Part shown: one piece after another, positions 31,197-40,496 of the stretch
Layout of the letters: each line of letters begins with the position of its first letter
Numbering within the stretch: the first letter of the stretch is position 1
Source of the DNA: Ectothiorhodospiraceae bacterium
Lineage (GTDB): Bacteria; Pseudomonadota; Gammaproteobacteria; XJ16; Halofilaceae
NCBI GenBank assembly: GCA_007134775.1
Contig: SLKC01000077.1
Coordinates: 1-42,991, forward strand
DNA: 42,991 bases
Reading direction: 5' to 3'
The notes under the pieces: model-generated
The model's input: only the letters and a program-made list of their open reading frames with translations
Database searches by the model: none
What the model was told of the DNA's origin: nothing
Made by a program: the position numbers and the translations under genes

Positions 31197-32645
31197 ATGA
31201 TGCAAAGAACTTCGCAACTCCTGCTGTTCATCCTGAGTATGGCCGTCTACGCTGCTGCCGGCGCCGCAGGCGCAGGCCAGCAACCTCTAGCGGATTTCAC
31301 CACGATCGTCGAGGAAAACCGTTCGGCTGTGGTGAATATCGCGACCACTCAGCAGGTCGAGGCCCCGGGCCATCGCGGTGTGCCCGACGATTTCCTCGAT
31401 CGACTTCCAGAAGACAGCCCTTTCCACGAGTTCTTCCGCCGCTTCGAGCGGGGTGGGCCCGAACAGGTCCCGCGTGAGCGCAGCTCGCTCGGGTCCGGTT
31501 TCGTCATCGACCCTGACGGCTACATCCTTACGAATACCCACGTCGTTGCCGATGCCGACGAGATTCTCGTCAAGCTCGACGACAACCGCGAGTTCGAAGC
31601 GCGTGTCGTCGGCATGGATGAACCGAGCGATGTCGCCCTGCTCAAGGTAGAAGCGGAGGCGCTGCCGACGGTCACCTTCGGCGATTCCGACGAACTCAAA
31701 GTCGGCCAGTGGGTGCTGGCTATTGGGTCCCCCTTCGGTCTTGAGCACACGGCGACCCAGGGCATCGTGAGTGCACTCAATCGGCAACTGCCCGCCGACA
31801 CCTATACACCCTTTATTCAGACCGATGTAGCCGTGAACCCGGGCAATTCCGGGGGACCACTGTTCAATACGGCCGGCGAGGTTGTCGGGATCAATGCCCA
31901 GATCTTCAGTCGCACGGGCGGTTTCATGGGGCTCTCCTTCGCTGTCCCGATCAACGTGGCGCGCGATATCGCCCAACAGTTGCGTGAAACCGGGGCCGTC
32001 CAGCGCGGCTTCCTCGGAGTGACCATCCAGACCGTGGACCGCGACCTGGCGCAATCATTCGGCCTTGACAGGCCGCGCGGCGCTCTCGTCGCCGACGTCC
32101 AGCCCGACAGCCCGGCGGCACAGGCGGGGCTAGAATCGGGTGACGTGATCCTGTCGTTCGATGGCCGTGAGGTGCCCGATGCGGGGAGCTTGCCCCCGAT
32201 GGTGGGCCAGACCCGACCGGGCACCGAGGCGGAAATCCGCTTCATCCGTGAGGGCGAACCACTGACCCTGACCGTCGAACTCGCAACGCTCGAGCGTGAA
32301 GAACAGCCCTCCCCGCGGGCACCGGAAGAGGAGGCCGAGCCCGACGAGGCGGCAGGGGCTGCGCTTGATATCGCCGTTCGCGAGCTGACCCAATCGGAGC
32401 GCTCCGATCTCGGACTCGGCTCTCGCGGGTTGCTCGTCGAGCGCGTCGCTGCGGGTGCAGCTGCTCGGGCCGGCGTCCGGCCTGGCGACATCCTGCTTCG
32501 ACTCGGCCCACAGCAGCTCGAGGAGATCGAAGATCTCAAAGCCGCGATTGAGGCTATCCCGCGCGGCGAGCCCGTCGCTGTTCAGCTTCGACGTGGCGAC
32601 GGCACCCTCTTTGTCTCCCTCACACTGCCGCCCGAGGGGGAGTGA
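31197..32645 (+). CDS. DegP/MucD-type periplasmic serine endoprotease
   Basis: The 482-aa protein degrades or refolds damaged envelope proteins. It has a signal peptide (LLLFILSMAVYAAAGAAGA), a trypsin-like domain with the triad His115 (TNTHVV), Asp145 (EPSDVALLKV) and Ser218 (NPGNSGGP), and two PDZ domains (about 270-370 and 390-480), the HtrA/DegP layout. Two adjacent ATGs (31197, 31200) could start translation; upstream in-frame sequence is not signal-like. A response regulator and histidine kinase follow after 61 bp on the same strand and may be cotranscribed. degP, degQ or mucD are all possible names. Confidence 0.93.
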   Translation: MMQRTSQLLLFILSMAVYAAAGAAGAGQQPLADFTTIVEENRSAVVNIATTQQVEAPGHRGVPDDFLDRLPEDSPFHEFFRRFERGGPEQVPRERSSLGSGFVIDPDGYILTNTHVVADADEILVKLDDNREFEARVVGMDEPSDVALLKVEAEALPTVTFGDSDELKVGQWVLAIGSPFGLEHTATQGIVSALNRQLPADTYTPFIQTDVAVNPGNSGGPLFNTAGEVVGINAQIFSRTGGFMGLSFAVPINVARDIAQQLRETGAVQRGFLGVTIQTVDRDLAQSFGLDRPRGALVADVQPDSPAAQAGLESGDVILSFDGREVPDAGSLPPMVGQTRPGTEAEIRFIREGEPLTLTVELATLEREEQPSPRAPEEEAEPDEAAGAALDIAVRELTQSERSDLGLGSRGLLVERVAAGAAARAGVRPGDILLRLGPQQLEEIEDLKAAIEAIPRGEPVAVQLRRGDGTLFVSLTLPPEGE

Positions 32646-32706
32646 TCCGGGGCTGGCCGCGGTCGCCTCCCGTGGATGAGGGGTCGACGCCGACGGGGAG
32701 CACGTT

Positions 32707-33402
32707 ATGCGTATTCTGGTAGTCGAAGACGACAAGGAGGTCGCTTCCTATCTCACCAAGGGACTCAAAGAGCACAACCATGTGGTCGATGAGGCCCGTC
32801 ATGGCAAGGACGGGCTGTTCCTCGCGCTGTCCGAGCGCTTTGATGCAATGATCATCGATCGCATGCTTCCGGGCGTTGACGGCATGACGATTGTGCGCTC
32901 GGTCCGCCAGGCCGATATCAAGACGCCGGTGCTCATACTGTCTGCGCTTGGTCAGGTGGACGATCGTGTCACGGGATTGCGCGAGGGCGGTGACGACTAT
33001 CTCGTCAAGCCATTTGCGTTTTCCGAACTCATTGCACGGCTTGACGCGCTGATGCGTCGTCAGGCGCCCGAATCCGGACACGAGGTCACCCGGCTCGTCG
33101 TGGGCGGCCTCGAGATGGACCTGCTCAGTCGCACGGTCCGCCGCGACGGCCGCACCATCGATCTGCAGCCCCGCGAGTTCGCGCTGCTCGAATTCCTGAT
33201 GCGCCATGCCGGGCAGGTGGTCACCCGTACGATGCTCTTGGAGAATGTATGGGACTACAACTTCGATCCGCAAACCAACGTGATCGACGTCCACGTCAGC
33301 CGGCTACGGCAAAAGATCGACCGCGGGTTCGACGGGGAGATGCTGCAAACGGTCCGCGGGGCGGGGTATACACTGCGTGAGCCGGATCCGGACCCTTCCT
33401 GA
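32707..33402 (+). CDS. response regulator, OmpR/PhoB family
   Basis: The 231-aa protein has a receiver domain with the acidic pair Asp8/Asp9, phosphorylation site Asp51 (IIDRMLPGVDG), Ser79 and Lys101. A winged-helix DNA-binding domain follows: LQPREFALLEFLMRHAGQVVTRTMLLENVWDY...TNVIDVHVSRLRQKID. The sequence around the phosphorylation site and 'GGDDYLVKPF' resembles CusR/CopR-type regulators, which often sense metals, but the signal here is unknown. The kinase gene starts inside its 3' end (26-bp overlap). Confidence 0.95.
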   Translation: MRILVVEDDKEVASYLTKGLKEHNHVVDEARHGKDGLFLALSERFDAMIIDRMLPGVDGMTIVRSVRQADIKTPVLILSALGQVDDRVTGLREGGDDYLVKPFAFSELIARLDALMRRQAPESGHEVTRLVVGGLEMDLLSRTVRRDGRTIDLQPREFALLEFLMRHAGQVVTRTMLLENVWDYNFDPQTNVIDVHVSRLRQKIDRGFDGEMLQTVRGAGYTLREPDPDPS

Positions 33403-34738
33403 AAGTACCACGCTACGAATTGCCCTGCTCTACATGGTGCTGTTTGCCGGCTCCATGGCCATGCTGCTCGGCTTCCTCCACTATTCCACGGCGGGCTATC
33501 TCCAGCGCCAAGCGGACGCGGAGATCAGTGCCGAGGCAGCGGACCTCGCCACGCACTACCGCCAGGGCGGAATTGGTGCGTTGGCGCGGGAAGTCAGCAA
33601 CAAGGCTGCCGCGAATGTCGGCCGACGATCGATCTATCTGCTCGCCGATGGCGACCAGAACCCGATGGCGGGGAATATCAACCGTTGGCCCGAAGACGCG
33701 GTACCGGACGATGATAGCTGGATCGAATTCAACCTGACCGGCCCCCCGGGCGACCCCGATCCAATCCGGGCCCGTGTGTACCGGCCCGGTGGCCAGCTCT
33801 TCCTGTTGATTGGTCGGAATGTAGCGGATGAGCGATCGTTCACCCAGCTGATCGTCACCGCGCTGGGTTGGGGGCTTCTACTGACGCTGGCGCTCGCCGT
33901 CGCCGGTGGCCTGGCCACGGCACGCCTGATCGCACGCCGCCTTGAACGGATCAACTCGACGGCCCGTGAAGTCATGGCCGGCGACCTGCGCCAGCGGGTT
34001 CCGCGCCGCGGTGCGAACGACCAATTTGATCACCTCGCCGACAACCTCAACAACATGCTCGATCGCATCGAGTATCTCATGGCTGGCGTGCGCCAGGTCT
34101 CGGACAACATCGCCCACGACCTTCGCACCCCGCTGACCCGGTTGCGTTGGCGCCTCGAGAAGCTTCGTGAGGAGCCGAATCCCGAGCTACTGGAGCAATC
34201 GATTCAGGAGGCGGACGCCCTCCTTCAGACCTTCCATGCACTACTACGGATCGCGGAGATCGAGTCGGGGAGTCGCCACCGCTTCCAGTGCGTGGACCTG
34301 AGCGCGCTCGTTCAGGATGTCGGTGAGCTCTATGAGCCAGTGGCCGCCGAGGCGGGTATCGAATTGCATGCGGGGTCGCCGCCGGCCCCCGACAGCCCTG
34401 TCCAGGCGACGGGTGACCGCGACATGCTCTTCCAGGCACTGACGAATCTGGTCGATAACGCGGTGAAGTACGCACCGCACGGCGGCGAAGTCAAACTGGA
34501 TGTCGTCGATCACCCCAGCCATGTCGAGCTTCGCGTCGCCGATACGGGGCCAGGCATCCCGGCGGATAAGCGCGGCGAGGTCCTCAAGCGCTTCTATCGG
34601 CTTGAGGAGAGCCGTGGATCTCCCGGCAGTGGCCTCGGACTGAGCCTAGTGGCAGCGGTGGCGCAACTCCATGGGGGGCAACTGCACCTCGATGACAACG
34701 ATCCCGGCCTGCTCGCGCGACTGATCCTCGCCAAGTGA
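33377..34738 (+). CDS. sensor histidine kinase, EnvZ/CusS type
   Basis: The 453-aa membrane kinase pairs with the regulator in front of it. It has a first membrane helix at about 12-32, a periplasmic sensor of about 120 residues, a second helix at about 156-178 and a HAMP domain. The phosphorylated His247 is in SDNIAHDLRTPLTRLR. The ATPase domain carries the N-box LTNLVDNAVKYAPHG, G1 VADTGPGIP and G2 GSGLGLSLV. The start is GTG at 33377. The sensor domain has no His- or Cys-rich cluster, so I see no direct metal site. Confidence 0.95.
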   Translation: MSRIRTLPESTTLRIALLYMVLFAGSMAMLLGFLHYSTAGYLQRQADAEISAEAADLATHYRQGGIGALAREVSNKAAANVGRRSIYLLADGDQNPMAGNINRWPEDAVPDDDSWIEFNLTGPPGDPDPIRARVYRPGGQLFLLIGRNVADERSFTQLIVTALGWGLLLTLALAVAGGLATARLIARRLERINSTAREVMAGDLRQRVPRRGANDQFDHLADNLNNMLDRIEYLMAGVRQVSDNIAHDLRTPLTRLRWRLEKLREEPNPELLEQSIQEADALLQTFHALLRIAEIESGSRHRFQCVDLSALVQDVGELYEPVAAEAGIELHAGSPPAPDSPVQATGDRDMLFQALTNLVDNAVKYAPHGGEVKLDVVDHPSHVELRVADTGPGIPADKRGEVLKRFYRLEESRGSPGSGLGLSLVAAVAQLHGGQLHLDDNDPGLLARLILAK

Positions 34739-34785
34739 ACCGTGGGCTGGCAACACCGGCAGCGGCTGCCGCCACCGCTCGAGGA

Positions 34786-37518
34786 TCAACCGCTTTGTTG
34801 CATACCGTGCGCAATGCCGTTCACCGTTGCCAGCAGCGCCTGGAACAGAGACTCGTCCTCACGATCCGCCGCCCGCCAGCGGGCGAGCAATTCGACCTGC
34901 ATCAGACTCATCGGATCCATGTAGGGGTTGCGCAGTGCAATTGAGCGCTTCAATACGGGCTCGTCGTCGAGGAGTTCGCTGTTTCCCTTCAATCGCAGTA
35001 CCCAGTGCACCGTGCGCTCGTACTCGTCACGGATGACGTCGAACACGCCACGAACCGCTGAGGGCGCAAGGTGGGCGTAATGCTCGCCAATCCCGAAATC
35101 GACCTTGGCGAGGACCATTTCCGTATCGTTGACAACGGTCGACAGGAACCGCCAGTCGCTCAGCATTTCAGCAACGAAATCCTCACCGTGGCGCTCGACC
35201 GCCGCGGCAAGACCCGATCCCACACCGAACCAGCCGGGCAGGATCTGGCGCGTCTGCGTCCAGGCGAAGACCCAGGGAATCGCGCGCAGGTTCTCGATGC
35301 TCTGGCCGGCCTTGCGTGATGACGGCCGCGATCCGATCGCCATGCGTTCGATGACATCGATCGGGGTCGCGGAACGGAAATAGTCGTAAAAGCGATCATC
35401 GCCGTAGACCAAGCCCCGATAGGCCGCGCGGCTGGCACAGGCGATCTCCGCCATGACCGCTTCCCATTCCCCCTCGCGCGTGTCCTGGGGCTTGGGTACG
35501 CCCGTCGCTTGCAGGACCGGCGCCAGGCTCGTCTCCAGTGTTCGCATCGCCGTAGAGCGCACGCCATATTTGGTGTGGATCACCTCCCCCTGCTCGGTCA
35601 CCCGCAACCGACCGCGCACCGAGCCGCGAGGCGCCGCGAGCACAGCCTGGTGGATACGCCCCCCGCCCCGGCTCGTGGTGCCCCCGCGTCCGTGGAAGAA
35701 GGTGACATCGATACCGTAACGCTCGGTGACTTCGACCAGTGCCGTCTGCGCGCACTGCAAAGCCCAGCGTGAAGCGACCAGGCCGCCATCCTTGCTCGAG
35801 TCGGAATACCCCACCATGATGACCTGGCGATCCCCCCGCGCCGCGAGGTGGGCCCGGTAACGCTCATCCCCCAGCATCTGCTCCATGATGCGTGGCGCGG
35901 TTTCGAGGTCTCCTACGGTTTCGAACAGCGGGGCGATATCGAGGTCCACCCGGCCCGCCTCGTCGATCAGTCCGGCCCAACGTGCGAGCAGCAGTACGCT
36001 CAGGATGTCGTCGCGAGCTCGCGTCATGCTGATGATGTAGCAGCCGATGGCTCGATCGCCGTGCGCGGCGCGGAGTTCCCGAATCGCGCGGAAGACGTCG
36101 AACACGGCCTCGGACTGCGCATCGCTGACACTGGCCGGCACTCGCTGCTCGGCGATTGCGGCCTCAAGGATGCGGGCACGCTCCTCGGTGTCGCGGTCGA
36201 GCCAGGACGGATCGCCCAGGCAACGCCCCACGACTTCGCGGTGGACCCCCGCATCCTGGCGCACATCGACCGTCGCCAGATGGAAGCCGAAGGTCTCGGC
36301 CCGCCGCAGGAAACGGCGCAGACTGAACCATCCAGCATCCTCGCCGCGGTTGTTCAGTAGACTGGTCTCCATCAGGCGCAGATCACCGATGAAGGTCTCG
36401 GGGTCATCATAACCATTGGCCTCATCGCGAGCGGTCGCCGCCAGGCGCGCCGAGATCAGGGGCAACAGCTCGCGATAGGGCATGCCGCGGTGACGCGGCG
36501 GGATCCGCGAGGCGGCCTCCGGGAACAGCGCTTCGTACTCCTGGATGCGACCGAGGAGCGCCTCGTCGACCCCGACACGGCTTAGGGACTGAGACAGGCC
36601 CCGCGCGAGCTCCCGGCACTCGCTGCGATAACGTTCGAGGATCGCATGACGCTGTTCACGCAAGGCCCGGCGCAGCGTATCCGCAGTCACATTCGGATTG
36701 CCGTCCATGTCGCCGCCGACCCAGGAGGCGAACCGGAGCAATGATGGAACCCGAATCCCGCGGGCCTCTTCGCCGTAGACGTGCTCAAGGCTCGTCTCCA
36801 CCTCCTCGTAGAAGGCAGGGACGATCCGATACACGATATCCGTGAGATAGAACAGGACATGCTCGAGTTCATCGGCCACGCTCGGGCGCAGATTCGGGTG
36901 CTCCTCGGTCTGCCACGCAGAAGCCACCTGTGTGCGCACGACAGCGAGTGCGGCCCGCTCTTCGGCCGGGGTCAGCGAAGTATCGAGGCGATCCGTGAGG
37001 GCCCGAATGATACGCTGCTGCTTCTCCAGAATCGTGCGGCGCGTGGCCTCGGTGGGGTGTGCCGTGAATACCGGTTCGATCCGCACGTCCTCCAGCAGGG
37101 CGCCAAGCTCCGTTACGCCGAATCCGGAGCTGTGCAACTGGTTGAAGGCCTCGACCAGACCCTCCATCTCGGGTGACTCGCCCGAACGCTGGCGCTCGCG
37201 CAGGCGCCGGATCCGGTGCACCTCCTCAGCGAGATTCACGACCTGAAAGTAGGTTGCAAACGCCCGGACGAGTTCGCCCGCCGCTGCGCTGTCCAGACGG
37301 TGCAGGTGCCCGGTGAGCTCGCCTGCGGCGCCCTCCTGCCCGCGGCGGCGGGCGATGGCGGCTCGCCGGACCGATTCGACCGTGCCATAGAACTCGTCGC
37401 CGCACTGACGTGCGATCACCTCTCCGACCAGCGCCCCGACTGCCCGTACGTCCGCACGCAGCGGTGCATCTTCAGGTGCGGCGGCCAGGCGCTCGCGTGC
37501 TGTTGCGGTCTCGCTCAC
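34786..37518 (-). CDS. ppc: phosphoenolpyruvate carboxylase
   Basis: PEP carboxylase makes oxaloacetate from PEP and bicarbonate, refilling the TCA cycle. I place the start at the GTG at 37518, which follows GGAGGGAAG at ideal distance and gives 910 aa; a GTG at 37548 would add ten unconserved residues. The catalytic His154 is in EPVFTAHPTEATRR. Further on come GYSDSSKDGG and FHGRGGTTSRGGG, and the C-terminus ends NGIAHGMQQSG, the expected glycine-terminated tail. Length and motifs are normal, so the enzyme should be active. Confidence 0.98.
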   Translation of the reverse strand: MSETATARERLAAAPEDAPLRADVRAVGALVGEVIARQCGDEFYGTVESVRRAAIARRRGQEGAAGELTGHLHRLDSAAAGELVRAFATYFQVVNLAEEVHRIRRLRERQRSGESPEMEGLVEAFNQLHSSGFGVTELGALLEDVRIEPVFTAHPTEATRRTILEKQQRIIRALTDRLDTSLTPAEERAALAVVRTQVASAWQTEEHPNLRPSVADELEHVLFYLTDIVYRIVPAFYEEVETSLEHVYGEEARGIRVPSLLRFASWVGGDMDGNPNVTADTLRRALREQRHAILERYRSECRELARGLSQSLSRVGVDEALLGRIQEYEALFPEAASRIPPRHRGMPYRELLPLISARLAATARDEANGYDDPETFIGDLRLMETSLLNNRGEDAGWFSLRRFLRRAETFGFHLATVDVRQDAGVHREVVGRCLGDPSWLDRDTEERARILEAAIAEQRVPASVSDAQSEAVFDVFRAIRELRAAHGDRAIGCYIISMTRARDDILSVLLLARWAGLIDEAGRVDLDIAPLFETVGDLETAPRIMEQMLGDERYRAHLAARGDRQVIMVGYSDSSKDGGLVASRWALQCAQTALVEVTERYGIDVTFFHGRGGTTSRGGGRIHQAVLAAPRGSVRGRLRVTEQGEVIHTKYGVRSTAMRTLETSLAPVLQATGVPKPQDTREGEWEAVMAEIACASRAAYRGLVYGDDRFYDYFRSATPIDVIERMAIGSRPSSRKAGQSIENLRAIPWVFAWTQTRQILPGWFGVGSGLAAAVERHGEDFVAEMLSDWRFLSTVVNDTEMVLAKVDFGIGEHYAHLAPSAVRGVFDVIRDEYERTVHWVLRLKGNSELLDDEPVLKRSIALRNPYMDPMSLMQVELLARWRAADREDESLFQALLATVNGIAHGMQQSG

Positions 37519-37577
37519 TTTACTTCCCTCCGTCCATGTTGGGTCCACGGTGGCCCGCCCTCGACAACGCGGTGCGC

Positions 37578-37607
37578 CTTTTACTGTACCGGAGCCTACG
37601 GTGTCAA
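37578..37607 (-). promoter_or_regulatory. sigma70-type promoter candidate for ppc
   Basis: On the minus strand a perfect TTGACA (37607-37602) is followed after 18 bp by TAAAAG (37583-37578, 4 of 6). It is about 60 bp before the ppc GTG. The other half of the same 176-bp gap may hold a weak plus-strand promoter for the secreted protein (TATGAT at 37669-37674, TTGCCC 19 bp before). Confidence 0.5.
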
Positions 37608-37724
37608 ACCGCGATCAACGAGCGTCTCCCCATCGGTCTTTGGTTGCCCGCGAGGGGAGCCTGCGGGGTATGATGTCGCCGAGGGCACCGATTAGGCAAT
37701 CGCAATGGCCAGCGTGGAGAAACT

Positions 37725-38042
37725 ATGAGAGATTGCGCGGCTGTAGGCGCGATGGCACTGCTCTTGCTCGCCGGGGGCACCGCCAGCGCCGACTACGAAA
37801 CACTCGGTGGACACCCTGCCTGCGGGCAGCCGCACTGGCTCGAAGCGGCCATCCTGTACGCCGAAGAGGGTGACGCACGGTACGAGCGCTACATCGACAC
37901 GGGGCGCTGCATCGAAACCCGTGAGGGCATGTCGGTCTCCGTCATCGGCCAGTACGGTGACGGCGATGCCGACCGGCTGGAGATCGAGTTCCGGGGCATT
38001 CGCTTCTATACGCTTGCGGAGGCCGTTGGCTCCGCCTTGTAA
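37725..38042 (+). CDS. small secreted protein of unknown function, 105 aa
   Basis: The protein has a signal peptide (MRDCAAVGAMALLLLAGGTA, probable cleavage after ASA near residue 22). The mature chain of about 83 residues has two cysteines, Cys33 and Cys62, that could form a disulfide. ACGQPHWLEAAILYAEEGDARYERYIDTGRCIETREG and the C-terminal IEFRGIRFYTLAEAVG are the notable stretches; I do not recognise a family. GGAG lies close before the ATG. It is transcribed away from ppc and converges with the AmpE-like gene. Confidence 0.75.
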   Translation: MRDCAAVGAMALLLLAGGTASADYETLGGHPACGQPHWLEAAILYAEEGDARYERYIDTGRCIETREGMSVSVIGQYGDGDADRLEIEFRGIRFYTLAEAVGSAL

Positions 38043-38086
38043 ACCCCGTGAGCTGCACCACGGCTCCGGCTGCGCATTCGGCGCGA

Positions 38087-38989
38087 TCAGGTAAGCCACC
38101 CCACCAATGTGAGCAGCGCGAGCACGGCCAGCCAGAGGATGACCGTGCGCATCACCAGAGCGCGTGCCGCGGCTACCTGGCTAGCGGCGGTAACGCCCGC
38201 ATGTCCGGATTCTTGGGTACCATCCGCTGTCCGCTCAGCGTCCTCGGGAGCGAGTGCAGCGCTGCCCGTGGCTGCCAGCAACTCCTGATTGTTCGTGAGC
38301 CAGTCGCCCGCGGGCTGTGGGTGCATGCGCAGCCGTTGCATCGCCGCCTCGAAGCTACCGGTGAGCGCGTACCCGAGCGCGAGGAGCCGCGCCGGTATCC
38401 AGCCCAGCACGCCAGCGGCATCACGGGCCGCGCGCGCCAGTGCCGGGCGGCTCGCAATGGATTCCGGCGGTTGGAGAGCCGCTTCCGCGCTCAGGCGATA
38501 CAGCGCCGCTCCCAACGGTCCCAGGACGCAGAACCAGAATACCGTTGCGAAAAAATGATCGTGGACCTGGTGCAGAATCGCTCCGACAATCCGATCCCCA
38601 TCCCGACCGGTTGTGGTGCGCGTCTCGCCGGTCAGGCTTGCATAATGGAAGTCGCTGCGCTCGGTGTCATTCTTGTCGCGTGCCTCGATGTACTCGTCCA
38701 CGCTCGAAACGACATCGAGGGGCCCGAGGGCGAAAAGGAGTACCACGACGCCGAGAATCAGGCTGAGGAGCCCGAAGAGCCAGCCCGAAACCAGCCATTG
38801 CAGCAGGGCCACGACCAGGGCGCCCGGCAGTATGATCGCGATGACTGCGCCCATTCCCTCCCAACCGGTTGGCAGGCGGCGCGCGATCGCATCGACTAGC
38901 CAGCGCCAAGCGCGGGCGACCGGTGCATCGCGGTGCCAAAGCAGGATACGGTCCAGGGCCAGTGCGATCAGTATGCTCACGAGAGTCAT
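38087..38989 (-). CDS. AmpE/CobD-like membrane protein
   Basis: The 300-aa protein has about five hydrophobic segments. It resembles AmpE in overall plan: an N-terminal MTLVSILIALALDRIL helix, LDVVSSVDEYIEARDKNDTERS after the second or third helix, then GAILHQVHDHFFATVFWFCVLGPLGAALYRL, a segment typical of the AmpE/CobD superfamily, and a final single helix. AmpE is described as a signalling partner of AmpD in cell-wall recycling and beta-lactamase control; no ampD lies in the window. GAGGAG precedes the ATG. Confidence 0.82.
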   Translation of the reverse strand: MTLVSILIALALDRILLWHRDAPVARAWRWLVDAIARRLPTGWEGMGAVIAIILPGALVVALLQWLVSGWLFGLLSLILGVVVLLFALGPLDVVSSVDEYIEARDKNDTERSDFHYASLTGETRTTTGRDGDRIVGAILHQVHDHFFATVFWFCVLGPLGAALYRLSAEAALQPPESIASRPALARAARDAAGVLGWIPARLLALGYALTGSFEAAMQRLRMHPQPAGDWLTNNQELLAATGSAALAPEDAERTADGTQESGHAGVTAASQVAAARALVMRTVILWLAVLALLTLVGWLT

Positions 38990-39092
38990 CGCGGCGCTCC
39001 TCTGTGCAGGCCGGACCGTTGTGGGCTCCGGCGAATGGGGGGCGGCAGACCTCCTGCCTCGTGACGATCAAGCCGCGCCCACGGCTGCTGGC

Positions 39093-39121
39093 AGGATACG
39101 ACGTCGCAGCGCGGCGGACAA
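39093..39121 (-). promoter_or_regulatory. sigma70-type promoter candidate for the AmpE-like gene
   Basis: On the minus strand TTGTCC (39121-39116) and TATCCT (39098-39093) are 17 bp apart, each with 4 of 6 matches, about 100 bp before the ATG. A short hairpin CCCGG-CCTAT-CCGGG (39147-39161) just after the SPOR gene stop may end the upstream transcript. Confidence 0.45.
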
Positions 39122-39165
39122 ACAGCGGCGTGTTGCAGACGTTGGGCCCGGCCTATCCGGGTCAC

Positions 39166-39792
39166 TCAATCGCACCCACGCGGCAGCCGCTGCAGCGGCC
39201 CTTCACCTGCCCACGCTTCGAGCTGGGCGACGTCGACAAGGCCACCGGGGTCACGATAATCCTGCCAATAGCGCTCGCGCTCGCGGGTGCGCAGGCGCAG
39301 CTCCGGCTCGAAGCCCTGTTCCTCAAGATGGGCCTGATGGTCGAGGGCGAAGTCGCGCTCGCTGAACATGCCGAGCGAGATCGCATTGTCGTACTCACCC
39401 TCTTCAGTAATGATGAAATAGTCCTGGATTCCCTCGCGCTCAAGTTCGCGCGTGGCCTCCTGGGCGTCCGCGATCGAGGGAAACGGGGGCAGAATGACCT
39501 GGTAACCCGTGGTTTCCTGATCGGTCAGCAGGCGACGCTCGGGCTCGGTCCCCAGCTCAGTCAAATACTCACCGGCCTGCTTGGCGGCGGTCTCATCGGA
39601 GAAAGGCCCGATCGAATAACACTCGTCGTCCTCGACGTCGTCGGGCTCGTCGGCTGGCTCCCGCAACAGGGCGAGCTGCCCCACCTCGGGCGGCGGCACC
39701 ACCTCGTCGCCCGGTGCGCCGGGCGCTCCCCCAAGCTGCCATACGATCAGCCCAGCGTTGACCGCTAGGAGGAAGAGGGCGATCCAGCGCAT
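39166..39792 (-). CDS. SPOR-domain-like membrane protein
   Basis: The 208-aa protein has one N-terminal membrane helix (MRWIALFLLAVNAGLIVWQL), a Pro/acid-rich linker, and a C-terminal region with the SPOR-like pattern of repeats. CYSIGPFSDETAAKQAGEYL and YQVILPPFPSIADAQEATREL come first, then DYFIITEEGEYDNAISLGMFSERDFALDHQAHLEEQGF. SPOR domains bind denuded peptidoglycan glycans, usually at division sites. Its start overlaps the coaX 3' end by 28 bp, so it belongs to the birA-coaX operon. Confidence 0.85.
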   Translation of the reverse strand: MRWIALFLLAVNAGLIVWQLGGAPGAPGDEVVPPPEVGQLALLREPADEPDDVEDDECYSIGPFSDETAAKQAGEYLTELGTEPERRLLTDQETTGYQVILPPFPSIADAQEATRELEREGIQDYFIITEEGEYDNAISLGMFSERDFALDHQAHLEEQGFEPELRLRTRERERYWQDYRDPGGLVDVAQLEAWAGEGPLQRLPRGCD

Positions 39793-40496
39793 TCATGTTC
39801 CTCCGCGATCAATAGCCCGCGCAAAGTCAAAAGCGGATCGTGTCGCCAGCGTTGGCTGAGCCAGGGACGCAGTGCCGCCGCATCGCCCCCAGTAAGCAAG
39901 AAGGCACTATCGGCCTGCGGGTCGGTGAGCGCGTTTGCCACATGCTCGATCCCGCCGGCAAGGCCGATCCATGCGCCGCTCGCAAGGGCATCGCTGGTAC
40001 CGCGGGCGGGCAACCCGGGCTTCCCCCCGACCGCCGGCAGGCCGGGCGCGAGCGCGGCCAGGCCACTGCGCTGTGCCGCGGGACCGGCAAGGATTGCGCC
40101 GCCGTGATGGCGACCGGAGCAATCCATCGAATCCAGGGTAACGGCCGTACCGGCATCAGCGATGATGACGTGCCGCTCGGGCTCCACCGACCGAGCCGCC
40201 AGCAGCGCCGCCCATCGATCATCGCCGAGTCGCTCGGGCCGCTCGTAGCCATTGATCACGCCCCCACAGCGCTGCCGTGCCATGACCCGTCGACACGGTA
40301 TGTTGGCCAATGCCGCCAATACGAGCTCGCAGCGCGCCGCGGGCGCCACACTACAATACAGCGCGTTTTCGACGGGGAGGCCAGACCAAGCACTAGCGCA
40401 TTCCTCATGGCGGGAACTCCGCACCCCGCCGATCACGCCCTCGCGGAAGACCGCCCAGCGCACGCGGGTATTGCCGATATCGACCAGGAGTTTCAT
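39765..40496 (-). CDS. coaX: type III pantothenate kinase
   Basis: CoaX phosphorylates pantothenate, the first step of CoA synthesis. The 243-aa protein shows the family motifs: LLVDIGNTRVRWAVF (phosphate-binding), RLGDDRWAALLAARS, and VIIADAGTAVTLD, followed by GGAILAGPAAQRSGLAALAPGLP. The ATG at 40496 overlaps the birA stop by one base (TGATG). The second Met of MMK is the ATG; the codon before it is TTG. The pair birA-coaX is common in bacteria. Confidence 0.96.
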   Translation of the reverse strand: MKLLVDIGNTRVRWAVFREGVIGGVRSSRHEECASAWSGLPVENALYCSVAPAARCELVLAALANIPCRRVMARQRCGGVINGYERPERLGDDRWAALLAARSVEPERHVIIADAGTAVTLDSMDCSGRHHGGAILAGPAAQRSGLAALAPGLPAVGGKPGLPARGTSDALASGAWIGLAGGIEHVANALTDPQADSAFLLTGGDAAALRPWLSQRWRHDPLLTLRGLLIAEEHECAGSPSSS

